In this document: positions 8,222-15,755 of the stretch, piece by piece
Numbering within the stretch: the stretch's first letter is position 1
Layout of the letters: every line of letters begins with the position of its first letter
NCBI GenBank assembly: GCA_913043205.1
Contig: CAJWLF010000001.1
Location: forward strand, 157,357-221,356
Source: an uncultured Chloroflexota bacterium
GTDB lineage: Bacteria; Chloroflexota; UBA11872; VXNJ01
Length of the DNA: 64,000 nucleotides
Reading direction: 5' to 3'
Position numbers and translations under genes: made by a program
Notes under the pieces: generated by a model
The model's database searches: none
The model's input: the letters and a program-made list of their open reading frames with translations, nothing else
What the model was told of the DNA's origin: nothing

Positions 8222-8281
8222 TGGTTGATGCTAGCATAGAAAATATTTGGGGCTGTCATTTTTACTGACCTTTTTGCTTAG

Positions 8282-10516
8282 GTGAAAGATTATGTCAGTC
8301 CCTTAGAATTAACACTGTACAATCAACGACTTTGGTATGGGCCGATATTGTCAAGTAGCGTAATAGATCCGGATTCACTCAACGCCCCACAATGGGAGGC
8401 TGTGAAACACACCAACGGCCCTTTGCTTATTCTGGCAGGGGCGGGTTCCGGCAAGACCAGGGTGATAACGTTTCGGGTGGCACAACTGATTCACCATCAT
8501 TCGGTGAGTCCAGGCAACATACTGTCTGTCACGTTCACCAATAAAGCGGCTGATGAGATGAAGGCGAGAATTGCTGAGATTGTTGGTCTGAAAGCTTCCG
8601 GTTTGCAATTGGGCACGTTCCACGGATTTTGCGTGAATCTGTTGCGAAGATTTCGCTCTGAGGCCTACCTGCCGAATGGCTTTACGATTTTTGATGGGGA
8701 TGATCAACTGCAAGTAATCAAGTCATGCATGAAGGAATTGGGTGTCCCTAGGGACCAAGTGTCACCGGTAGCGGTTCGTAATGAGATTTCTCGCGCCAAA
8801 GACGAACTTAGGACTAGTCACCAATATGCTGAATTCTGTGAGGGGTTTTTTCAAGAGGTTACATCCAAAATTTACTCTAGTTACCAGAATGTCCTTAGTA
8901 ATGCCCATGGACTCGACTTTGGTGATTTGATTATGTCCTCCGTTCGGTTATTGAGAGAGTCTTCTCACGCCCTTGATTTCTGTCATGAACGATACCGCTA
9001 TATTCAAGTTGATGAGTACCAAGATACTAATCGTGCACAGTACGCCTTGATAAGAGAGTTGGCCTCTGCTCGGCGAAATTTAGCGGTGGTTGGTGATGAT
9101 GATCAAAGCATTTATGGATGGAGGGGTGCAGACATTCGCAACCTACTTGATTTTGAAGCAGAATACCCGGACTCCCGAGTAATTAAGCTAGAACAGAACT
9201 ATAGGTCTACGCAAATGATTCTAGATGCAGCCCACCACGTTGTTAGTCGATTACCTGAACGTAAAGAGAAGCATTTATGGACTGATAGGTCTGATGGATC
9301 ACTCATCAAAGTCATTGAAACGTACGATGAGGAAGATGAGGCGATCAGAGTTCTAACTGAAATACAAAATTTGATTGCCGCAGAAGGTTGTCTTCGTGGT
9401 GATTTCGCCATTATGTATCGAACGAACGCACAGTCTAGGCCGTTGGAGGAGTGCTTTGTCAAAGCAGGACTTCCGTATCAATTGGTCGGAGGAACTGAGT
9501 TTTACTCCCGTAGAGAAATTAAAGACCTTTTGGCATATTTGCGAGTGGTCAGTAATCCGCAAGATGATGTAAGTCTCGAGCGTGTTGTAAATGTGCCTAG
9601 TCGAGGTATAGGAGAAAAGACTCTCAATTGGTTAAAGGAGTGGGCAGCAAGCCGTGGTGTGTCGGCGAGTTCAGGGCTTAGGATGTTAGCTTCCGACAAA
9701 TCGTCTGTGCCAATCGATGATGTGCCTTCACGTGCACTCAAAGTTTTGGGCCCCGTTGCGGACCTGCTGGTGGAATTTGATGACTTGGCTCGCAGGTCTA
9801 GTCTTCCATATTTGATTGAACAAATATTTGAGAGAAGTGGTTATAAGAATATGTTGGAGTTAGATCGTGATGCAGGGGCAGATCGTATAGAGAATGTTAT
9901 GGAGTTGATTGCTGCTACGGCTCGATATGCCGATGGTGACCCATTGGAATCTCTCATCAGATATTTACAAGAAGTAGCATTGGTCTCGGACGTTGACCGT
10001 ATGCGTGTTGATGCAGATTCTATAACGCTAATAACGTTACATGCAGCAAAAGGCTTGGAATTTAAAAATGTGTTTCTTGTCGGGTTCGAAGAAGAGTATT
10101 GTCCTCATTTCCGGTCATTCCACGATCCGCTTCAAATGGAAGAGGAAAGACGGTTGGCCTATGTTGGGATTACTCGAGCGATTGACAGACTATATTTAAC
10201 TTATGCTCGCTTTCGCGGTGGATGGGGTAGTAGAGCCCGTCTTCCATCGCGCTTTATACAGGACATCCCAGATGATCTCCTAGAGACAATTGGCCGTACG
10301 GAACGTGTAAGTTCCTCCCCTAGTACTGCCAAAATCGATTTATCCACTGAGAGGTCTTATTCGGATGGGCAAAAGGTGTGTCACCCCGTATTCGGTAAAG
10401 GGATCGTGATATCTGGCAAAATCGGGCCGAGCGGGGATGAAGAAGTTCAAGTGGCTTTCGCTGATGGAGGTATAAAATTGTTGAGTGTTAGTTTCGCAAA
10501 TCTTGAACGAATGTAG
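8282..10516 (+). CDS. pcrA: UvrD/PcrA-type ATP-dependent DNA helicase
   Basis: Superfamily 1A 3'-5' helicase for nucleotide excision and mismatch repair and for removing RecA. Motifs in order: Q-motif LNAPQWEAV; Walker A AGAGSGKT (52-59); TFTNKAADEM (motif Ia); VDEYQDT with Asp244-Glu245 (motif II); GDDDQSIYGWRGA (III); LEQNYRST (IV); TLHAAKGLEFKNVF (V); EEERRLAYVGITRA (VI). The C-terminal tail ends in a small domain (GQKVCHPVFGKGIV) as in PcrA/UvrD. 744 residues. The GTG at 8282 is the first in-frame start; a TTG at 8348 is an alternative, and neither has a clear ribosome binding site. Confidence 0.93.
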   Translation: MKDYVSPLELTLYNQRLWYGPILSSSVIDPDSLNAPQWEAVKHTNGPLLILAGAGSGKTRVITFRVAQLIHHHSVSPGNILSVTFTNKAADEMKARIAEIVGLKASGLQLGTFHGFCVNLLRRFRSEAYLPNGFTIFDGDDQLQVIKSCMKELGVPRDQVSPVAVRNEISRAKDELRTSHQYAEFCEGFFQEVTSKIYSSYQNVLSNAHGLDFGDLIMSSVRLLRESSHALDFCHERYRYIQVDEYQDTNRAQYALIRELASARRNLAVVGDDDQSIYGWRGADIRNLLDFEAEYPDSRVIKLEQNYRSTQMILDAAHHVVSRLPERKEKHLWTDRSDGSLIKVIETYDEEDEAIRVLTEIQNLIAAEGCLRGDFAIMYRTNAQSRPLEECFVKAGLPYQLVGGTEFYSRREIKDLLAYLRVVSNPQDDVSLERVVNVPSRGIGEKTLNWLKEWAASRGVSASSGLRMLASDKSSVPIDDVPSRALKVLGPVADLLVEFDDLARRSSLPYLIEQIFERSGYKNMLELDRDAGADRIENVMELIAATARYADGDPLESLIRYLQEVALVSDVDRMRVDADSITLITLHAAKGLEFKNVFLVGFEEEYCPHFRSFHDPLQMEEERRLAYVGITRAIDRLYLTYARFRGGWGSRARLPSRFIQDIPDDLLETIGRTERVSSSPSTAKIDLSTERSYSDGQKVCHPVFGKGIVISGKIGPSGDEEVQVAFADGGIKLLSVSFANLERM

Positions 10517-10523
10517 TGGTGCA

Positions 10524-11183
10524 ATGGCTCGCAAAGTGTTTGTGGATTTTGATGGTACTATCGCTTCTCATGACGTCGGTAATCAGATATTGCAGGTTTT
10601 TGGCAACGAAGAGGTCATGAGAATCGATCAGTTGTGGATCAATGGAGACATATCTACACGTGAACGGGCTGAGGCTCAGTTTGCTCATATTGACGTTTCC
10701 GAATATGAGCTGAAGAGATTTGTGGACTCATTCCATGTCGAGCCTGATTTCATTGAATTTGTTGATTGGTGTCGTTCTAAGGATGTTGAATTAGAGATTC
10801 TCAGTGACGGGTTTGATTTTTACATTGATCGAATGCTGGCAGCTGTTGGGTTGACGGCATTGCCTCGACGGGCAAATAGTCTGGCTTTTGAGGAAGACAA
10901 AATTATTTTGAGGTTTCCTTACGAAAATGATGGAAATCGCATGTTTGGAGTATGCAAGGATGTGTACCTACGGTCTGCAGCAAATTGTTATGAATCTATT
11001 GCTTTTATCGGAGACTCGAATTCAGACATTCCTGCCGCACCAATTGCCGATATTCTATTCGCACGCGAAGGCTTAATTCTTGCTCGTTACTGCAAGCTTA
11101 ATGAAATTCCAGTGTTCGAATTCTCTCGGTTTGTGGAGGTCAGTACTGTTTTACATGCCAAATGGTTTGACGAAGGGATCTGA
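10524..11183 (+). CDS. HAD-superfamily phosphatase (MtnX/SerB-like)
   Basis: Aspartate-nucleophile phosphatase. ATG at 10524 puts the catalytic motif KVFVDFDGTIASHD (DxDGT) at residues 4-17; an upstream in-frame start at 10485 would overlap the helicase gene and is less likely. Motif II is EILSDGFDFYIDRML, and motif IV AFIGDSNSDIPAA carries the acidic Mg2+ ligands. The length of about 219 residues and cap layout resemble MtnX-type enzymes (methionine salvage) or phosphoserine phosphatase-like proteins. It starts seven bases after the helicase stop and precedes a DNA ligase, so it is in an operon-like string. Confidence 0.82.
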   Translation: MARKVFVDFDGTIASHDVGNQILQVFGNEEVMRIDQLWINGDISTRERAEAQFAHIDVSEYELKRFVDSFHVEPDFIEFVDWCRSKDVELEILSDGFDFYIDRMLAAVGLTALPRRANSLAFEEDKIILRFPYENDGNRMFGVCKDVYLRSAANCYESIAFIGDSNSDIPAAPIADILFAREGLILARYCKLNEIPVFEFSRFVEVSTVLHAKWFDEGI

Positions 11184-11197
11184 TGTAGGAAACAGGT

Positions 11198-12940
11198 ATG
11201 AAATTTTCTGAATTAGTTGAGGCCTTTGAGAGAATTGAAAATGTGAGTTCTAGAACTGAAATGACAGCTATCCTTGGCCAAGTGTTTCAACAGTGCTCCT
11301 CTTATGAAGCCCGGCTTATTGCTTACCTTATACAAGGTCGGGTCTCACCTGCCTTCGTGGCTCTTGAGTTCGGTGTTGGTGAGAAACTATTGCTTGAGGC
11401 TATTGCCCAGGCTTGCGACGTTGACAAATCCGTTGTTGAAAGCGCTGTGCATAATCATGGTGATTTTGGTTTGGCGGCTGAGGTACTCGTCGACAATGCC
11501 AGTGAGTGTTTGACAATAGCTCAGGTGTTTTCAGGACTTCTACAGGTGGCGCGGATATCTGGTGATGATTCCCAGCAGGCTAAAATTCAGTCCATATCAG
11601 AAATGATTAGTGCTATGAGCCCACGCGAGGTGCGCTACCTGGTTCGAATACCACTAGATCGGTTGCGTCTCGGTGTGAGAGACCCAACAGTTCTTGATGC
11701 CCTATCGGTGGGTCGTGTTGGAAATAAGTCCGACCGAAAGCAAATTGAAAGGGCTTATAACTTGGTCAGCGATTTGGGATTGGTTTCCGAACTATATACT
11801 AGAGATGGTTTAGAACCACTGTGCGAGATTAACGTTGAGGTGGGCAATCCCGTGCGTCCAGCTCAAGCGGCTAGACTGTCTTCCGGTGATGAGATAGTTG
11901 CCAAAATCGGGGAGTGTGCAGTCGAACCAAAATTCGACGGATTCCGGCTTCAAGTACATCGCAATGGTCATCAAGTGTATATCTACTCAAGGAACCTTGA
12001 GGACATGACGGGAATGTTCCCTGAGATTGCCGAGGCGGCTAGGACGCGTCTCAGTTGTGACAATGTAATTTTTGAAGGTGAAGCGATGGCTTACGATCCC
12101 GATACTCTTGAGTTTCGTCCTTTTCAGGTTACTGTGTCGCGTCGTCGTAAACACGATATCGATCGATTGTCTACGGACAACCCTCTCAAGTTGATTTGCT
12201 TTGATGTGCTTTGTGTTAATGGTGAAGATGTTACCACTTATGGCTACCGTGAAAGGCGAGAAAAACTGTTGCAGATCGTGCAACCTAACGAATCTATAGG
12301 CGTTGCTGAAAGTATTGTGACCGGCATCGGTTCCAAGATCGACTCATTTTTCGCCGAGGAAGTGGAATCTGGATTGGAGGGAGTGATTGCGAAAAAGTTG
12401 GATGCCCCTTATCAGGCGGGCAAACGCGGATTTAACTGGATCAAACTAAAGCGCAGTTATAGTGTCGAATTAAGCGACACAATTGACTGTACAGTAATAG
12501 GTTACTGGTATGGACGTGGAAAGCGGGCGCAATGGGGCATTGGCGCGATACTTGCTGCTGTATGGGATTCCAACGAAGGTATGCTTAAAACGATTGCTCG
12601 AGTTGGGACTGGGTTTTCTGATGAGGAATGGGTTGCTATAAGGCATCTGCTCGATAAGAATCGTTCGGAGACTTGTCCACCAGAAGTAGATTCTTCCATA
12701 ATCCCCGATGTATGGGTGCATCCGATTCACGTTGTTGAGGTGCTAGCTGACGAGTTGACTAAGAGTCCCAATCACACGGCTGGCAAGGGAAATGATAACT
12801 CTGGGCATGCCCTAAGGTTTCCGCGAGTCCTCGGTATGCCTCGTATGGACAAATCCCCTCAAGACTCTACAACCGTCGATGAGATAGAGAAAATGTTTCA
12901 AGCTCAGAACACTGGTAGTGCTGCTGAGGCTCAAGCTTGA
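11198..12940 (+). CDS. lig: ATP-dependent DNA ligase (archaeal LigI-like type)
   Basis: Seals DNA nicks using ATP. Residues about 1-200 form the helical DNA-binding domain of archaeal/eukaryotic ligases. The adenylation motif EPKFDGFRLQVHR has the nucleophilic Lys245 (KxDG). Motif III FEGEAMAYDP, motif IV EGVIAKKLDAPYQAGKRG and motif V NWIKLKRSY follow, and the OB-fold domain ends the protein. At 580 residues it has the archaeal-type length, unlike short LigD or LigC enzymes. Bacteria rely on NAD+-dependent LigA for replication, so this is probably an extra repair ligase, in line with its position behind a UvrD-type helicase. It has a 14-base gap to the HAD gene. Confidence 0.92.
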   Translation: MKFSELVEAFERIENVSSRTEMTAILGQVFQQCSSYEARLIAYLIQGRVSPAFVALEFGVGEKLLLEAIAQACDVDKSVVESAVHNHGDFGLAAEVLVDNASECLTIAQVFSGLLQVARISGDDSQQAKIQSISEMISAMSPREVRYLVRIPLDRLRLGVRDPTVLDALSVGRVGNKSDRKQIERAYNLVSDLGLVSELYTRDGLEPLCEINVEVGNPVRPAQAARLSSGDEIVAKIGECAVEPKFDGFRLQVHRNGHQVYIYSRNLEDMTGMFPEIAEAARTRLSCDNVIFEGEAMAYDPDTLEFRPFQVTVSRRRKHDIDRLSTDNPLKLICFDVLCVNGEDVTTYGYRERREKLLQIVQPNESIGVAESIVTGIGSKIDSFFAEEVESGLEGVIAKKLDAPYQAGKRGFNWIKLKRSYSVELSDTIDCTVIGYWYGRGKRAQWGIGAILAAVWDSNEGMLKTIARVGTGFSDEEWVAIRHLLDKNRSETCPPEVDSSIIPDVWVHPIHVVEVLADELTKSPNHTAGKGNDNSGHALRFPRVLGMPRMDKSPQDSTTVDEIEKMFQAQNTGSAAEAQA

Positions 12941-12959
12941 CTATTATTGGAGTGTAGAT

Positions 12960-13874
12960 ATGACATCAAAATTCATTGAAATAATCGACGCTAAGATGGC
13001 AACTCTTGTAGACAGCGAGGTTGAGATCGAATGCATTGCTTCTGGATTCGGATTCATTGAGGGTCCGGTTTGGATAAAGGGAGGCTTGGTTTTTAGTGAC
13101 ATACCAAATAACCGTCTCATTCGATGGACTGAAGATAAATATGGTCCGTCTGTAGTGACCTATCGTGCTCCTAGTGGAATGTCTAATGGGAATACATTGG
13201 ATCTCAATGACGAACTCATCACTTGCGAACATAAGGGGCGAAGAGTGTCGCGGGGTGAATCTGGTGGTGATGTTGTTACAGTCGTTGACTCATACAATGG
13301 AAAACGACTGAATAGTCCAAATGACGTGGTGTGCCGCTCAGACGGATCTCTTTACTTTACAGATCCGCCGTATGGATTGATTCATCCAAGTAATCCGGCT
13401 CCAATTCCTAGTGAGCTTGGATTTAATGGGGTTTTTCGAATTGATCCCGCTGGTAATCTTGAATTGATGTGTGAGGATTTTGATCGGCCTAATGGTCTAG
13501 CGTTTAGTCCTGACGAGCAAATTCTATACATAGATGACAGTGCTAGAGGTCACATACGTAAATTCCAGGTGGAAGATAGTGGGGGGTTATCCGATGGCGA
13601 GGTGTTTTTCGATTATATGTCGGCTGATGGAATGGGAGTTCCGGACGGAATGAAAGTGGATTCTCTAGGCAATATTTGGAGCACTGGGCCTGGTTCTGTA
13701 TGGGTTATCGATCCAGACGGATCCGCCATTGGAAGAGTATATGTCCCTGAAAGCCCTGCAAACCTAGCCTTTGGTGGTAGTGATCTCTGCACCATGTATT
13801 TCACCGCTCGGAACGGACTGTATCGGATGTCTTTGTTAGTCCCAGGTTTACCAGTCGGGCGTGCTAAGCGTTAA
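12960..13874 (+). CDS. SMP-30/gluconolactonase-family lactonase
   Basis: Six-bladed beta-propeller that hydrolyses sugar lactones with a divalent metal. ATG 12960 has GGAG eight bases upstream; an earlier in-frame start at 12918 would lie inside the ligase gene. Family features: FIEGPVWIKGGLVFSDIPNNR (with the metal-binding Glu), NSPNDVVCRSDGSLYFTDPPYG (Asn and Asp ligands), DRPNGLAFSPDEQILYIDDS, and GVPDGMKVDSLGNIW. 304 residues, full length. The next gene, a PQQ-type sugar dehydrogenase, overlaps its 3' end, so the lactone it forms may be the substrate here (inference). Confidence 0.88.
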   Translation: MTSKFIEIIDAKMATLVDSEVEIECIASGFGFIEGPVWIKGGLVFSDIPNNRLIRWTEDKYGPSVVTYRAPSGMSNGNTLDLNDELITCEHKGRRVSRGESGGDVVTVVDSYNGKRLNSPNDVVCRSDGSLYFTDPPYGLIHPSNPAPIPSELGFNGVFRIDPAGNLELMCEDFDRPNGLAFSPDEQILYIDDSARGHIRKFQVEDSGGLSDGEVFFDYMSADGMGVPDGMKVDSLGNIWSTGPGSVWVIDPDGSAIGRVYVPESPANLAFGGSDLCTMYFTARNGLYRMSLLVPGLPVGRAKR

Positions 13875-15105
13875 CTGGATGCTGCTAGGGTTAAGATCTC
13901 TTAGTTGGTTACTTGCAGCATCGTTATTATGTGTTGGGTTATGGTCCTGTAAAATTGGGCTTGATGGATATTTTCATATTGAACCTCTCCAGCCTGATCG
14001 AAATGCGGTAACTTTTGCACTGGTCGCCAGAGATTTTGACCAACCTGTATTTATCACCAGTTCCCCTGAGGGATCCGCTGATTTGTTTGTAGCGGAACGA
14101 GGTGGTCGCATTTATCGTTTCGATTCTGACAGTGGGATTCGGAGCATTTTTCTCGATTTGTCAGATATTGTTTCGACATCGGGTCTTGAACAAGGACTGC
14201 TAGGAATGGCATTTCACCCAAACTATCCTGAAGATGAACGCCTGTTTGTGAATTTTGTTGATTCTGATTGGGATACTACCGTTGCATCAATCCGTGCAAC
14301 GAGTAATGGTACGAACAGTATTCGCCGTGATTTTATGACGGTCATTCTGTCTATCCCACAGCCATTTAACAACCATAATGGGGGTATGGTGACTTTTGGC
14401 CCTGATGGCCATCTGTACATAGGCACCGGAGATGGAGGCAGTCGAAATGACCCGTATGGCCATGGACAAGACCTTAATAGTCTGCTGGGCAAAATACTGC
14501 GGGTTGATGTGGATGAGTCTGGGGCCCAACCATATGCTATTCCCGATACGAACCCTTTTGTCGGCAGCGAGAATAAGCGCCCTGAAATTTTTAGTTACGG
14601 ACTCCGCAATCCGTGGAGATTTTCCTTCGATGTGCAAACTGGCGATTTATGGATCGGAGATGTGGGGCAGAACCGATATGAGGAGATTAATTATATAGCC
14701 GGAAATTCTCATGGCGGTCACAACTTTGGATGGAGTGATACAGAGGGTCCTGAATGTTTTAACAACCCTGGATGCCAGCCTGAGGTATACACTCTTCCAA
14801 TAAGTCATTACGACACAAAAGATGGTTGTGCCATTACCGGGGGGTACGTTTACAGAGGCGATTCGAATCCTTCTCTTTACGGCACTTATGTTTTTGCTGA
14901 CTATTGCAACGGCAAATTGTTCGGTGTTTCAAAGGCCAATGGGCGATGGGTAAAAGAATTGTTGATTGACAGTGACTTGCACATCAGCTCATTAGGGCAA
15001 GACGCCAACAAAGAGCTGTATGTTGCTGATTTCAAATCCGGCAGTATATACCAACTTATGGAAGTTGAATCTCAACATGGCTCAAGTTCTGGCGTTGGAA
15101 TGTGA
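13861..15105 (+). CDS. PQQ-type soluble aldose sugar dehydrogenase, exported
   Basis: Beta-propeller of the soluble glucose dehydrogenase (GDH-B/YliI) family that oxidises aldoses to lactones. A signal peptide occupies the first 30 or so residues (LSWLLAASLLCVGLWSC), with a lipobox-like LWSC, so it may be a lipoprotein or periplasmic. QGLLGMAFHPNY, NHNGGMVTFGPDGHLYIGTGDGG (catalytic His and metal region), SYGLRNPWRFSFD, WIGDVGQNRYEEI and FADYCNGKLFG are family motifs. GTG 13861 overlaps the lactonase by 14 bases; ATG 13879 is an alternative just beyond that stop. No PQQ synthesis genes are present in the window. Confidence 0.88.
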   Translation: MLSVNWMLLGLRSLSWLLAASLLCVGLWSCKIGLDGYFHIEPLQPDRNAVTFALVARDFDQPVFITSSPEGSADLFVAERGGRIYRFDSDSGIRSIFLDLSDIVSTSGLEQGLLGMAFHPNYPEDERLFVNFVDSDWDTTVASIRATSNGTNSIRRDFMTVILSIPQPFNNHNGGMVTFGPDGHLYIGTGDGGSRNDPYGHGQDLNSLLGKILRVDVDESGAQPYAIPDTNPFVGSENKRPEIFSYGLRNPWRFSFDVQTGDLWIGDVGQNRYEEINYIAGNSHGGHNFGWSDTEGPECFNNPGCQPEVYTLPISHYDTKDGCAITGGYVYRGDSNPSLYGTYVFADYCNGKLFGVSKANGRWVKELLIDSDLHISSLGQDANKELYVADFKSGSIYQLMEVESQHGSSSGVGM

Positions 15106-15125
15106 AAATCTATACTAGGATCGTG

Positions 15126-15737
15126 TTATACGGCAGCAGAATGTCGGTCGTTTATCATTTTTGCTACTGCTTCTTTTGCTTTTCCAATCAGAGGTGGTCC
15201 ATGACCTGGCAAAAGGTTGTCAAAATCTATTTCCAACAACTTGGACAGGCTTTTCCAAGGTCGAGGATGTCCAACAGGGTGCCCGCCAACAAGAAGTCCG
15301 CCCTTGACCCATTTGTCACTTGTTCCTAACGAGTCACCCACCACAAGAGTACCGTTGTGAACAGGGGAAAAAAGTGCGTATTCGTCGCTGGAGGCGGTGG
15401 CAATTCTTATCGCAGTGAAGTCCCCTGGCAATAGGTCTCCATCAGAGAATTCGATGTAATCACTGATGGTTTCGAGTTTCTTCGAATGATTGTTTGGCAC
15501 ATATATGTTTGTGCCGGTTCTCTTGGCGAACAGATGCGCTTGCCGTTCATGGCTGCTGTTGGTAAGTATTATCCCTGACACCTTACCTGATTCTTCTATC
15601 TCGTCGATTCCACTATATTCCAGCGGGTCAACGAGCACGCCCTCATCCGTAGTAGTTTTGATCCAATAGGATTCTAACCTGAAATAGCCAGGCCAATTCA
15701 CCGTCCAGTGTTTGATGCCAGGAAGTATTTCTCTCAT
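15126..15737 (-). CDS. Metallo-beta-lactamase-fold protein with non-canonical metal motif
   Basis: 203 residues with the beta-lactamase-fold outline: VDPLEYSG, ILTNSSHERQAHLFAKRTG, GTLVVGDSLG and LLPGHGPPL. The usual HxHxDH zinc motif is replaced by Asn60-x-Ser62-x-Glu64-Arg65, so the first metal site is absent or altered, while the later GD and GHG elements remain. From memory, some MBL-like subfamilies carry an Asn/Arg variant of this motif, so this may be a known branch rather than a degenerate gene. It converges with the sugar dehydrogenase gene and starts 18 bases after the aconitase stop on the same strand. Confidence 0.75.
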   Translation of the reverse strand: MREILPGIKHWTVNWPGYFRLESYWIKTTTDEGVLVDPLEYSGIDEIEESGKVSGIILTNSSHERQAHLFAKRTGTNIYVPNNHSKKLETISDYIEFSDGDLLPGDFTAIRIATASSDEYALFSPVHNGTLVVGDSLGTSDKWVKGGLLVGGHPVGHPRPWKSLSKLLEIDFDNLLPGHGPPLIGKAKEAVAKMINDRHSAAV

Positions 15738-15755
15738 GTGATATGCATGTATTTT

